NCBI RefSeq assembly: GCF_037975245.1
Contig: NC_092578.1
Coordinates: forward strand, 17,044,821-17,108,820
DNA: 64,000 nucleotides
Direction of reading: 5' to 3'
DNA from: Apostichopus japonicus
Taxonomy: Eukaryota; Echinodermata; Holothuroidea; Aspidochirotida; Stichopodidae
The notes below the pieces were generated by a model that was given only the letters and a program-made list of their open reading frames with translations, did no database searches and was not told where the DNA came from. The translations under genes and the position numbers were made by a program. Below, in pieces: positions 37,101-48,844 of this stretch. How positions within the stretch are numbered: the first letter of the stretch is position 1; every line of letters begins with the position of its first letter.

Positions 37101-38333
37101 ATATTCTTATAATTTGCGAGTGACCTAACATTTTCGGTCAAAATTGACCTTCAATCAGTCATTTTCACCACGTTTTCTTTGTCAAATTGAGACATTGTAT
37201 CTCGCGATCCTTATACTCCACCATAAAAAACTTTGTTAGAGTTTTGTTTGTAGCACACTGTTTTACAAACCATTGTTTCATGGATTTGCTGTGAAAGAGG
37301 CAGTACCTCAGCAGACTTATGTCAGGAAAACCAGTGAACTTGTTGACTTCAAACCACTGTCATTACTGAGGATTCAATCCAGATGTGATCATACACTTAT
37401 GTCTGTCCAAGGCACATAATTTTTCAATGAGTTAATTTTGTACATTTTTTGGCTGAAGTAACCCAGTCAGTGTTCGTTTCTAACAATTGTTTTTATCTGT
37501 GAACAGTTATTAAATTGTTTCGCCAGCTAGAATATTAGAGAACATGCTACAAATTACCTTTTAATCAGTGTTATGTGATTGCCAATGGTTCAGTTATGTT
37601 CAAACATATAATTATCAAAGTAACACTGTGTTATAGTTCAAGTGTAAAGATATGAATACACAGTGTACATTGTATACATACATCCGGGTATTAAAGTGTG
37701 ATACCATTGGTTTCCATGCATGTGTTTATCAGTTTAAGACAAAAGTATAATATTAACTTTAAGCATTTATAATATGCAAGGATTATGATCTGATTTATCT
37801 TCATTAAAAAATAAGATTCTAATCAGTTTATGGGCCTGCTCATGTTAGACAAGCTTTTGTTCATTCTTGTTTATGCACTTAATAAGGTGTTTTCTGTACA
37901 ACTGATGCTTCTAAGATGAATATAAAAAACGTTTAACACATTTAAAATGGCATCTATGGCTTTTATCTGTTGTTTATTGCTTATGCGTATTGTCCAGCCC
38001 AGACTTGGGCGATACCTTGGAAAGGTGTTTTACAAAATACAGAATTAACACGATCTGGATTGGATAAAAAACTTGCAATTCAACATCAGTGGGAAGATCT
38101 AAATAACACCACATTTGGTGTTAAAATCAATTCAGTTAGTGTTAATTTTACACCAACCAGAGTAACAATATCAACACCAAAGATAATGAATTTAACACCC
38201 TTTGTGGTGTAAAGAAAAGGATTCTCAACTTGGTGTTAATTTAACACCCTCTGGTGTTGGCAAATATGCACTCCAAAAAGAATACAAATTTAACACCATG
38301 GGTGTTAAATTTAACACCCGAGTTTTTGCAGTG
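31135..38333 (+). mobile_element. 7.2-kb CACTG...CAGTG transposon (EnSpm/CACTA-like)
   Basis: The left end CACTGCAAAAACTCCGGTGT and right end ACACCCGAGTTTTTGCAGTG are inverted repeats, flanked by CA on both sides (31133-31134, 38334-38335). The sister unit B5 holds the empty site GAGTTGATCCACTCCCCC at about 48131, proving a 2-bp duplication. The ends carry many subterminal GGTGTTAA/TTAACACC motifs, densest at 38100-38333, as CACTA-type elements do. I find no transposase. The interior carries a broken multi-exon gene (separate entry). Outside those exons it is unique sequence without recognisable genes. Confidence 0.85.
31323..36920 (+). pseudogene. Broken multi-exon gene with CIDE-N-like domain, inside the transposon
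   Basis: Exons with GT/AG borders lie at about 31323-31497, 33101-33245, 34003-34166, 34808-34932, 35815-35915 and 36557-36920. Exons 1 and 2 join in phase to give a domain starting MFVYFRNEERKVVVFKEF. It ends EFDEDSLVPLLEMEPNT, then MVLKRGEKW, which matches the diagnostic end of CIDE-N (CAD) domains. An acidic Ser-rich linker follows, then a region like VLAEYRAQKCLNEKSRRLLV, GIVNLFENLQDPYT and FYDERTKGGFL. The last is FERMKNTLLVRRNMV. I know this arrangement from uncharacterised animal proteins. Frame breaks lie after LVDGK in exon 2, in the A-runs of exon 5 near 35840, and in the A7 run near 36607. No continuation past 36920 is visible. The start codon is uncertain (31323 or 31425). Confidence 0.7.
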
Positions 38334-38539
38334 CACTCCCCAAAAGGAAAAACAAAACAACATCAATCAATTAATACACAAGATAAAATGGTTTTGACAG
38401 TAAAACTCCAATGTAATACAGTAGTATGTATCAATATAGTGTATAAGTGAATATTCAATAGCTATTTGAATAAAAAGTACTATAAGATTCTTTATCAACG
38501 AATGCAGGTGAAGCATGAATTTTATTTGTATTAGGCAAA

Positions 38540-39190
38540 TAATTGTAATAAGTATTAGCTCAATAACGTAAGCTCTGTATACTAATACTAATTCTAGGAC
38601 GTGGTTTGGGCATGTTACCAGCATACCTAGTATTATGATTATGTATATATTTATTGTATGCAAAATAAAATATGAAACAGGAGGATTATGATTATTAATA
38701 GAACGGTAAGCAAAGAGTAGCAATGTGAACATTAATAAGGTCAGCAAATTTAAGGAGATTTAAAGAAGCATATTGTTTAGCTGGTGTGGTCATTGAAGGA
38801 AGCAAAAGAAATTGGTCTATTTTAGAGCTTTTAGAAGTTTCTTGATATTAGAATACATTTTACCGGACTTTCACGTAATAACTTTCACGTAATAAGTTAG
38901 ATGGGGATGAACAAGAGTAAATTATAAAGAACGAAGAAATTGTCTTGCTTGAAATAGAGAGACTCCCAACAAATCGTGCAATCTTTGTAGAGATTGAACT
39001 AACATAGTTTTTCCACGTCAAGCCAGAGTCAATAATAACCCCAAGAAACGTTATATAATCTACTCTTTTAAGATATTTTCCGTCCATTCATATGTCAAAT
39101 ATCAATTTATTAAAGCTGCACTTATTATTTTGAAGAAAATAAAACAAACAATGTCGCTAGTCTTATTCTCACATTAAGGGAAAGTTTATT
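38540..39190 (-). pseudogene. LINE fragment, unit B4
   Basis: On the minus strand, MDGKYLKRVDYITFLGVIID and SGLTWKNYVSSISTKIARF form the conserved region after the catalytic core of non-LTR reverse transcriptases. Its C-terminal HNHxTR-like segment follows at lower coordinates in another frame. It is 5'-truncated and frame-broken. Confidence 0.7.
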
Positions 39191-39492
39191 AGCAGAGAAC
39201 CAAGCCTAGAATTGTGTACGTTGCTGACAAATTGTGTCTTTCATACAAAACAATACAATAGTGAAGAAACATCCTAGTTTTTATTTCATAAAAGGAAAGC
39301 ATTAGTAGGAAAAAATTTGTGAACATATCTTACTTACATTTTTCTTTAGTTTATGATTTCTACGTAGTATGACAATGCATTCGAATGACGGGGACATTTA
39401 AATAAAACATTAATATTCATTACGAACTTTTCTCATGACGTTCATAGGGTTAAAAAATCCAACTTAGAATATATGTATACGTTAACTTGTTG

Positions 39493-40703
39493 CAGGGGCG
39501 TATCCAGGGGGGCGCAACAGGCGCGCGCCCCCCCTATTGGCCGTCACCAAAAAAAAAAAAAGTTTAGCAAAAAAAAAAAAAAAATTGATGACGACCTTTA
39601 TGTGAGATCGCTCAACCCCCCCCCCCCCCCCTCCCGTATGCTTTATTTTTAGTTTGCCAAAAAAAGGTTCTGGCGAAGTTGGGCGGCATAATAGTTTTAG
39701 AAACATAGATGGTAATTGTGTTTGTATTATCACTATAAACACTAAATGACATGCCAGCCATACTAAATTGTGCATTTTGTGTCCATATTTACTGGAAATG
39801 TTGCTTATTATTAAGGTCGAAAAATGGATCACATATGGCCATGGGCGGCGATCCTGGGTGGAGGGGGGATATATCCCCCCATGAAAATGGGTGGAGGGGA
39901 TGTAATGCACCATATCCCTCCCCCCCCCCACCAAATGCCAGGGATAAGAATTTTTTCATGCCTACATTTATGCATCATCGTGAATGTACGGCTCTTTTTC
40001 ACGGTATTGATATAGTACATATATGCACCCTCATAGTATTCATATAGGCCCTATAGTAGGCCTACACACGTACATGTTCCCTCGAACAGCTGAGAATCTC
40101 ATGTTACCAGGGTAATGCTTAATACACGTTTCACCTGGATGCCCTAGCAATCGGTACCTCGGAATGTAACTATGTGTAATTGTGTATTGCATGTGTATAG
40201 GCATATACTAGCCTGCATGAGGCCATTTTCTTCATCGAATAATATAACAGAGCTCTCGAACATTCTAACGTTGCGCCTGAAACAAGATTGACAGGGGCAA
40301 TTTTCCCAAAATAACACCCGAAATTAAAAAAAAAAGTATTTTGGATCCTGATTATGAGATATTTCGGACATGACATCCCTATTTTAAAGTTGGGTATATG
40401 CCGCTTGGAAACCTCGGGAAGTGCCGTTTCCGGCCATCTAGAGGGTTTGTTAATCCCAAAATTTTATTGTACGCTTCGCGCCAACTCATGGTGGCGCTAC
40501 GCTTAGATAGTCAACAAGGTCATATCCCCCCCCCCACTCGGAAGTACGGATCGCCGCCCATGCATATGACACCATTTTGCATTTCAGCCCTTCTTTGAAA
40601 GCAAAAATTGTACACCCCTCCCCTTAGCCCCATCCCCCAGGACGGCGATCATTCATGCCTGGCGCCCCCCCCCCCCCATTGGAAAATCCTGGATACGCCC
40701 CTG
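39493..40703. mobile_element. 1.2-kb non-autonomous hAT element upstream of B4
   Basis: The ends CAGGGGCGTATCCAGG and CCTGGATACGCCCCTG are inverted repeats. The target duplication ACTTGTTG is exact (39485-39492, 40704-40711). Uninterrupted sites are present upstream of B3 (about 23287) and B5 (about 49570). Inside, GGGCGGCGATCC at about 39842 and GGATCGCCGCCC at about 40549 form a second inverted pair, suggesting a nested element of about 740 bp. No transposase is seen. Confidence 0.88.
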
Positions 40704-40865
40704 ACTTGTTGTCAATTTGCTGATTTTATAGTGATAAAAAGGGTTGGTTTGGTTAAATTTGTCATCAGTTGCTGACGAAAATAATTATGTTAAAATGATG
40801 CGAAGTTTTTTTTCCTCTCCGTTTTATTCTCTGCTTTCAATTGTTTAGCATATCGGGAATTCAGC

Positions 40866-43800
40866 ATGGCTCGTATTATCATCTGTTGTCTGGTGATTTG
40901 TCTTGCGGTTTTGTTTAGTGAGGCCTGCCATCCATATGATAGTCATCCACAAGGTGTCCCTGGTCGCTTTGCAGCATACAGATTAAGCCATGATCAGGGA
41001 GTTGATACGGATGTCCCTGATCTCTCGACAGCACACAGATTAGAACATGATCTGGTAGTTGATCTGGATAGTCGTTTGGCAGAATTCAGAGTAGACCATG
41101 ATCTGGGATTTGATACGGATGTATTAGGTCGCTTGGAATCATACAGAGGAGTGCCCAGTCTGGGATTTGGTACGGAAACTCCCCGGCCCAAGTACTACCC
41201 TGAATCTGGTTTAATCGATCTTACCACCGATTTTACCATCACCAGAGGTAGGCCTACACCACCAGCTTCAGGATCATGGTAAGTATATCGAATTGCATGT
41301 AAAAATGCATGGAGACTGATATATCATGAATTATTGCGAGCTTTTCATGTTCTGACTCCTTCCATGGTTCGGACTTACGGATGGCGGTTAGGATTGTTAC
41401 CTACAGAACTCAGCTCTCCCGGATGCGAATTATTTTCCCCAGCGCGGTAAAGGCCAAGATTTGCATACCTCGCTCCCATTGGCTGGGGTCAGTATGCATA
41501 AGATTCATTACAATATCAACTAGCAGCAGCTGCACATAATCATTCATCACATAAAACTTTTCACAGGGCCACTTTGCTACACTCAGAATAGAAAACAGTC
41601 TAGCAGCAGAATGTACTCCTTTGAGTAGAGTTAATATATTTGTCGGTTTGTTATGCCACGGGTGTAGAGGGTCTGTGATCATGCATCGCACAACTCTGAT
41701 GCTGCAAACTTAAAGAAAGAGTTTGAAGATGATACAATATATCACCATATGATATAAACGTAAACCAATTTCTGTGTCCAATAACTATAATCCACAGTGG
41801 CAGTGGTACTACTAACATGACTAAACACTAGGCCTATATCCTTCGTATTATATTATCTGAAAACCGTGCCAAAGGGTCATAATAATATTAACCGTGTCAA
41901 AGGGTCATAATTTTGAAAATCAAATCAATGTCTATGCTCAAAAATAAGAGTCTATAAGTTTAAAATTTAAAAGCAACTCAAGTAAATAGTCAACCAGAAA
42001 CTATCCAGCTGTCCAATGTTTTTATGCAGTTTTGAAGCAAGCAAACGCCTGGTACTAAACTGCGTACATATCCGCACCGCAGTACTCTGTACAGCAAGTT
42101 CCACCATCACTTCGAAGCTTCACCCTTGTCAAAACTAACTAATTCAATTTATTGGCTTTTCAGTTTTGGATCATAAACCTAAGTAATCCTTACTTTCAAA
42201 GAAAGACAGTCATCTTCAATGAGACGTGTACTCAGTCCATGGTCGCAGTTGTGTTTTACGACCTTATGGATGTGCAAGGATGTATACACAAACAAATCCG
42301 CGCAAAATCAAAGAACAAACACTATATGTGTATGTGAGAATCATGATACATTGCGTGCAAGTGTATGTTCATGTACATACAATACACACACGCGTAAATA
42401 GCGTAAGCAAGAACTTCCCAATTCAGCATCAACATTGCAAGCCCTATAGCCAATGAGAAGCGAGGTATGCAAATAGTGGCCTTTATCGCGCTGGAAAAAC
42501 AAATCGCCTCCCGGATACACCGTTGATCTTTCTCACCGGTGATAGTGGGCACTACGATATTCCCCTACGCACGACCGTTAAGCCACATTAAAGTCATGAT
42601 GCCGTATACGTTGGTATCAACGAAAACCCAATTATTGGAATACCAATATCGTAGGCCTATTACCTTGAAGTCTGTCGCAAAACTGGTGCACACGATATTA
42701 TGAGTCGCAAACCTCAAAGCTTTTCATGCAGTTTCCAAAGTGTATAATATGTTATTGCTGCCGTCAGAGGAGATGCATACTGTTTTGACCTGACCGGGTC
42801 TGAAATTCAGTTGGTGGAATGTTTTATCATCTTATTTATTAATCTTTAATTTCTTAATTTCTATCAGGGAAAAAATATATCATTTGAATGTCATAATGAA
42901 ATTATAAAACATTCCGTTGCATTGAGATAAGCCGACAGACTTTCAAACACTAGGACACGTCACATCTTTTCTAAAAGGTTGCAGAAGTGTCAAACAGAAA
43001 TCTTAAAACTGAATAAACCATGAAGTGACCGGAAACAGTGACGTCATATAGGTTTTTTTTTCGCATTTCCGTCTCTTTCTTTGCTTTATCACTCAAATGA
43101 AGGAGAGTAAAAACTCACTCCGACTTCTCTCATCCGACCGCTAGACCACCCGACCACCTGTCCACCCCCAAAAGAATAATAATATTAAGAAAAATTAATA
43201 CATGGGGACATTTCAAGCACATGCATAGAAGCTGTGTCTCACCCTTCAGCCCTAAGAAAATCTTCCCTTTTAGAATAACAACTTTCATTCGATTTACATA
43301 TTCAGTGGAACGTTGAGCAAATACTTCTAGTCAACGTTTCGTCTATTTTTCCCCCATTTGTTTTGGTACGTATTACATGCCTTTGTTTTCTTTTGAGACA
43401 AATTTTTGATGTCACAGGTTACATTCAAAGACGCAGTAGCGGGTAAAATTACCTTAATTTGATTAAAGTTTGGTGTCTTTTTTCAAACTTATTTTGCAGG
43501 TGGTTTCGCGACCGCCGTGACGTTGACAGTCAAAAAGACTCAATCTTTAAGATGATTGACATGAATGGTAATCAATACATCGAAATCTGTGAATGGGTGA
43601 AAGAGGGCGGATCAGCCCTAAACTTCGTTGCGTTTCTCTCAGACGATGACACTGATGGTTAGTTATAAAATGTATTTTTATCATTATTTATTATTATTCC
43701 TTTTCTTTTATATATTATTTGAAAGAGGTAATTACGATACATTCCGGCGACTTGAACAAAATTAGGACTGAATGAATTAGGACGCCCTCTTTCTCTTCTT

Positions 43801-44787
43801 TCCATGAGAGGCTACCGTCAAAGTGATGTCATAATTACAAATGATATTGAAAGCTCTAAATTTTCTATCTTAATCTGTTAAATTGATTTATCTTGTTGAA
43901 ACCTGATAATTTTGAAATTTTTGGCATATATATCAAGTTTCTCTGTAATTTGAATTTCATCAAATACAAAATGTTTTTGTGTTTCAAAAATATTAAATTC
44001 CTCTGTGAAAAAGCATTTGTCACTGACTTGCCGTGATGAGATCATTCATTCTTCTGTTGCCCGATGCAATCACAAAATATCACGAAATTTAATAATTAAA
44101 AAAAAACACAGTCATATCTTCGTGATACAAAGTGCTATAATGATGACGTTACGACCTATAAAATACAAGAAAATTCCACCACGGGAATATCCTTGAACGA
44201 TAGTAAATTAAAAACAAAACATTTTTCTAATTTACCTCTTGGACTGTTCATTTCATTTCATAAAATCTGAGAAACAAAGTTCTTATACAAGCCTAAGTAT
44301 TATTGAATGGTAAATAGTAAAGGTAGGAACAGAAGGGGAGGGGAAGATTGTGTGGGCAGGGGGGGGGGCGTCGCTACACCCATCTTTGAATGGGCTAAGG
44401 CAGGGGTATATTTTTTCGACAACTGATATACTCCACGAAAGTTTTAAATCATTTAGCTGGATTCATTTGCATTAGCAAAAGGATTACCAATAAACAGTAG
44501 ATCATTTTCTTTTCATATTTTTCATCTTACGTCTGATTTCGAAATTTCGAGAACGTGAAAAAGCAACATGTCGATTAAAATATAAATATTCCTGCAGTTT
44601 AGAAAGAGTAGTAATTTGGATATAATAATAAATGTCCCATCTGGCCTGACACGTTTTGATAGCTTCGTATGCCACTGTAGTTTGGTCATTACTACTGGCA
44701 ACATTAATTTATTGTTTTGCTTTCATGTTTTCTCAACTAGGTGACGAGAAGATTTCTTGGCAAGAATTCCAAGCTGTGAATGTCTAA
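40866..44787 (+). CDS. Gene B4: secreted two-EF-hand protein, 205 aa, with internal repeats
   Basis: Exons are 40866-41278, 43500-43657 and 44741-44787, phases 2 and 1. The signal peptide MARIIICCLVICLAVLF is nearly that of B3 and B5. The mature part starts near EACHPYDS and is unrelated to A1, A2 or B3. Four imperfect repeats of 17-19 residues fill about 33-105 (for example GRFAAYRLSHDQGVDTDV and RLAEFRVDHDLGFDTDV). A Thr/Pro-rich stretch follows. Exon 2 is 9 bases longer than in B3 and encodes WFRDRRDVDSQ. EF loops are DMNGNQYIEICE (158-169) and [12 protein letters not shown] (188-199), both canonical, ending FQAVNV. Intron 1 contains the Mutator-like element M3 and the fossil exon. No frame damage is seen. 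Confidence 0.86.
41425..42507 (-). mobile_element. Mutator-like element, copy M3, in intron 1 of B4
   Basis: The ends GCGAATTATTTTCCCC and GGAAAAACAAATCGC are inverted, with about 60 bp of imperfect terminal repeat including TTTGCATACCTCGCT. The 9-bp target duplication CTCCCGGAT is exact (41416-41424, 42508-42516). Introns of B3 and B5 keep the unbroken CTCTCCCGGAT. The interior is an inverted relative of M1. Confidence 0.92.
42508..42606 (+). pseudogene. Fossil exon segment in intron 1 of B4
   Basis: Right after M3, CCGTTGATCTTTCTCACCGG and ACTACGATATTCCCCTACGC match the decayed FPIGDSG...PTYD exon relic of B3. The Mutator-like element landed at its left border. The expressed exon 1 of B4 no longer contains this block. 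Confidence 0.75.
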
Positions 44788-45313
44788 ACAGCTGCCGACA
44801 ATGTCTAACCTACTCTTCTTGAACAACATGGATTGAAGTCTTGGCGTAGCGTACATTTTATTATTATTTTTCCTTCTGTCGGATGGCACCGAGTCAGTAT
44901 TTGTGACACTATAGTTTCTGTTAACTATGAATTGGTATAAACACAGCCAACACGGATCGGAAACAATTACCCATGCTACTATCATCATAAAATTAGATTA
45001 CATGGAAGGGGAGGGAGAAGGGAGGGAATGGTGGGGGGATTAGGGTTTGGTTTAAAGTGGTTTATAATGAGTTCAAAACGAATACATAACATTGACTACA
45101 GCAATTATTACAGAGTTTCAAACAGTTGAAAAAAATTGTCACTCATAATAGTGACAAACGAAGCCTGTACAAGGATTATCGGACAAAATTTCCTACAGGA
45201 ACGGAGGGTGGAGAGGGAAGGGGTGGAGGTTGAGGTTGATGGGGTGCCGAGTCACTACAGTATGTTGAATTTCTTTTAATCGCATTGAAACGCTCCCTTT
45301 ATATCATTTTGGG

Positions 45314-45319
45314 AATAAA
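45314..45319 (+). promoter_or_regulatory. Candidate poly(A) signal of B4 (AATAAA)
   Basis: The same TTTTGGGAATAAAGTAAG context as B3, 527 bp after the stop codon. Confidence 0.45.
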
Positions 45320-45750
45320 GTAAGATACAGAAAGAATAACTGCTCTTTGTTTTCATTTTTGCATTGTTTTATATAGTCGCCCATTGTAGATACATTTGGT
45401 ACCGCAACTTAGTTTCTAGGACAAGGGGTTGGACGGCAACTCAACAAACCCCATTCCACTAACTTGAGGGCAATTTTATGAATAGATAATGATATTCAGG
45501 TTCAGTAATATAATATGTTTATGATTATCAATATTACCATTACAATCTAAATAACTCAGTTGCATAATTCGGAGACCATTTACGCTATTGGCGACATATG
45601 TGGCATGTAATATCATATGACTACATGATTCTTCAGTGGTTCTACGCTAGCTCTTATAGTTTGGTGCTTCACTTATCATTGCAACGCTGATCCATTGCAT
45701 GTTGCAAGCGCTAAGGTGTCAGTGTTATCTTTAAATATTATTATCAAAAT

Positions 45751-45975
45751 TCTAGTCTAGATAGAGGACAATGATCGAAGCTGAGGCAGACTAGAAAATG
45801 AGCAACTGTCGATCGTTTGTGACTCATAAACAGAGTTAATTTTAGGTGGATGGTTGAAGAGAAGTTGGAAGGGGTGTAATGTATTATTGTATGTGAGGAT
45901 CATCCATAGACATATTTACTTTATTTTGGTTAATATCAACGTGACGAAGTGGGTAGGCGTAAGGTAGACGGGTGG
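45751..45975 (+). pseudogene. Relic of an A-type gene 3' end downstream of B4
   Basis: GAGGACAATGATCGAAGCTG, CTAGAAAATGAGCAACT and GACTCATAAACAGAGTTAAT match the sequence immediately after the A1 and A2 stop codons. None of the A-type exons precede it. This shows that an A gene once followed B4, as B-type remnants follow A1 and A2. Confidence 0.75.
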
Positions 45976-46089
45976 GGGGGGGGGGGCGAGAGTGGTGGTT
46001 GTGACTAGAATAAAAGACGGTCTTCATCATTGATGTAGTCATTCTAGTAATGTAACAACGTTTTATGAAGTTATATTATGAACATATAG

Positions 46090-46127
46090 GCTATATATAT
46101 ATATATATATAAATATATATATATATT

Positions 46128-46161
<34 letters not shown>

Positions 46162-46172
46162 GGCTATACATA

Positions 46173-46209
<37 letters not shown>

Positions 46210-46210
46210 T
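46090..46210. repeat. (TA)n with GGCTATA interruptions
   Basis: TA repeats broken twice by TAGGCTATA. No other content. Confidence 0.95.
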
Positions 46211-46220
46211 CTCATGATAT

Positions 46221-46486
46221 GTACCTTAGGTCGACAGTTTATGGTAAAAAAGTGTACCTTAGGTCAACAGTGTACCTTAGGTCGACATTTCAGTGTCGAC
46301 CTAATGTTTTCACTACTATTTTAAGACACTTTTTTATTGTCGCAAATAGCTTTATAATGTTCTCCGTTCTCTAAAACGTTCATTTAAAAGTTTTGGTTAG
46401 GGTCGGTTCAGGGTAAGGGTTAGAAAAAAGGGTTAGGGTTAGATTAAATTTAGTGTGTAAGTCAATGTAACTGTCGACCTAAGGTA
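46221..46486. mobile_element. Small inverted-repeat element with TACCTTAGGTCGACAGTT ends
   Basis: TACCTTAGGTCGACAGTT at the left and AACTGTCGACCTAAGGTA at the right are perfect inverted repeats about 265 bp apart. The left motif is repeated twice more inside. The interior holds GGTTAGGGT-like stretches that resemble telomere repeats but are too short and irregular to be an old telomere. It sits in TA repeats, so the target duplication is unclear. Confidence 0.6.
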
Positions 46487-46555
46487 GGATCCATATATAT
46501 ATATCCACATGTTAATCATCACCGAAATCGGGATTTGGAATATGGTAATGAGCTA

Positions 46556-47095
46556 AATCGATGATACGTCGATTTAATTATAGGTATATGTCAATTTTAG
46601 TTGCTAGTCCAAGGAAATTGACTTCTACCGATTTCATTCGACATATCATCGATTTAAACTGGTAGATGTCGATCTAAATTGACATATCCCGATTTATTTT
46701 ACATATTATCGATTAAAATTGGTATATGTAGATTAAATCGGTATATGTCGATTTAAACTGGTATAAGTCGAATTAAATTGGTACATGTCGATTTAAATTG
46801 ACATTTACCGATTTAATTCGACATATCATCGATTGAAACTGGTATATATCGATTTAAAAATGACATTTACCGATTTATTTTACTTATCATTGATTTAAAT
46901 TGGTATATGTCGAGTTAAATCGATGATATGTTGGATTAAACTGGTATATGTCGATTTAAATCGATGATATGTAGAATTATACTGGTATATGTCGATTAAA
47001 ATCGGTAGAAATCAATATAAGCTGCTGGAAACTGGTATATGTCGACGGAAATTGGTATATGTCGATTTAAATCCGTATAAGTCGATTCCCCACCA
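46556..47095. repeat. Degenerate array of GTATATGTCGATTTAAAT-type palindromic units
   Basis: About 540 bp of irregularly repeated GGTATATGTCGATTTAAA and its complement TTTAAATCGACATAT. Units run on both strands and the spacing varies. It looks like a foldback or satellite-like element. I see no coding sequence. Confidence 0.7.
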
Positions 47096-47429
47096 TTTGA
47101 GACTGATGGCCCACCATAGTCCTAACCCCACCCCTCACGAGCGGCTTGATCAAGCTCGGGCTAGCCCCGTTTCCCTCTCAGTAAATTAGTGGAGCAATTT
47201 GCCCTCCCCTCAAATAGGTCGATCAAGGGTGAAGCAAGCCCGCGTTCTTGTGAACTAACGATCATACTTCCCTCTGGCTTCAAGCCAAGGTCGAAAAGTA
47301 CAAACATTTCTATTTTGAGAACTTTTCAGGAAATTATCCACTAACATTATTTTAAACTACTTCCGATAAACAGACTGATATATTGCCGTCAAACCATTAA
47401 AACAAATGTTTCTCATGGCTCATGCTCAT

Positions 47430-47563
47430 GCATGGTCCGAGTTAAGAATTTTACTCCTTAAAAGCAATATTAGTTAAATCATTCATATCCAATCGATTCC
47501 TGATCAGCTCTGGTACAGCAATCACTCTCTTCTCCAGTGGTTTTAAAGTTTACAAACGTTTGG
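47430..47563 (+). other. Candidate 5' leader exon and promoter block, unit B5
   Basis: Conserved block ending AAACGTTTGG before a GTAAGT donor at 47564, 2.2 kb upstream of B5. It is slightly diverged, with GTGGTTTTAAAG where other copies have GTGTCTTTAAAG. Confidence 0.4.
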
Positions 47564-48170
47564 GTAAGTCGATTCATGTCTTTCTCTTTACTTTCGATTT
47601 CTTTTGGAGAAATAATCCTAAATATTTAGACTTTAAACTTACCATACAGAATAGAAATACCTTCCCTAACAAGACGATAATAATGCAAACTATAATTAAG
47701 GATTTGCTTAAGCTCAAATCAACAAGAATATATAGTGATTGATTACACTTTACACTTCAATGTATACGTTTCTTCTGGGGAGTCAGGTTTTATGTGTTAT
47801 ATAATGTAGCACGAATTATCGATAATTTCTACCTTTTTCTCAAATATGTATTGTAAGGTGTAAGTCAAGGTGATTATTTTGAAATAATGATTGTCATGTT
47901 TAAGGAATTAATGTACCAGCCCAAGTTAGGAGATATCCAGCAAGGGAAGGGATATCCTAGCTCCATGGGGTAACGAATAATTTAATCGTTTTTCTTCCAT
48001 AAGCAAATCCGATAGTCATTTCATTTATTTTGGTTTTCTCCATAAACATACAATGTAGGTTGGATATGTATACTTTTATACAATAAATATAATGTTAAAT
48101 GTGGTCTAAGAAAACCATAATTGGCTTAGCGAGTTGATCCACTCCCCCAAAAGAAAAAAAAAAAAAATAA

Positions 48171-48724
48171 CATCAATCGATTAATACACATGATCAATGG
48201 ATTAATACACAAGATCAATGGATTAATACACAAGATCAATGGATTAATACACAAGATCAATGGATTAATACACAAGATCAATATATTAATGCACATGATC
48301 AATCAATTAATACACAAGATCAATGGATTAATACACAAGATCAATGGATTAATACACAAGATCAATGGATTAATACACAAGATCAATGGATTAATACACA
48401 AGATCAATGGATTAATACACAAGATCAATAAATTAATACACAAAATCAATGGATTAATACACAAGATCAATAAATTAATACACATGATCAATGGATTAAT
48501 ACACAAGATCAATGGATTAATACACAAGATCAATATATTAATGCACATGATCAATCGATTAATACACAAGATCAATGGATTAATACACAAGATCAATGGA
48601 TTAATACACAAGATCAATGGATTAATACACAAGATCAATAAATTAATACACAAGATCAATGGATTAATACACAAGATCAATAAATTAATACACAAGATCA
48701 ATGGATTAATACACAAGATCAAAT
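48171..48724. repeat. 21-bp satellite, about 26 copies, unit B5
   Basis: Tandem ATCAATGGATTAATACACAAG with variants such as AATAAATTAATACAC and AATATATTAATGCAC. The 21-bp period, a multiple of three, keeps frames open on both strands (180 and 147 codons), but the translations are pure INGLIHK or INPLILC repeats. I do not call them genes. Unit B4 has only two units at the matching place, next to the CACTG transposon. Confidence 0.96.
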
Positions 48725-48844
48725 GGATTTGATAGCAAAACTCCATGTAATACAGTATTGTGTAACAATATTATGTATAAGTGAATATTCAACAGCTATT
48801 TATAAGATTCTTTTCAACGAATGCTAGTGAAGCATGAATTTTCA

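Noticed and set aside
46380..46450. Interstitial telomere repeat (GGTTAGGGT runs)
   Set aside because: Only a few irregular units, inside a small inverted-repeat element; not a telomere remnant.
48171..48724. CRISPR-like regular repeat
   Set aside because: Units are directly contiguous with no unique spacers, and the genome is eukaryotic.
48190..48746. Long open frames on both strands (180 and 147 codons)
   Set aside because: They are translations of a 21-bp satellite whose period keeps the frame open; there is no splice, promoter or composition evidence for a gene.
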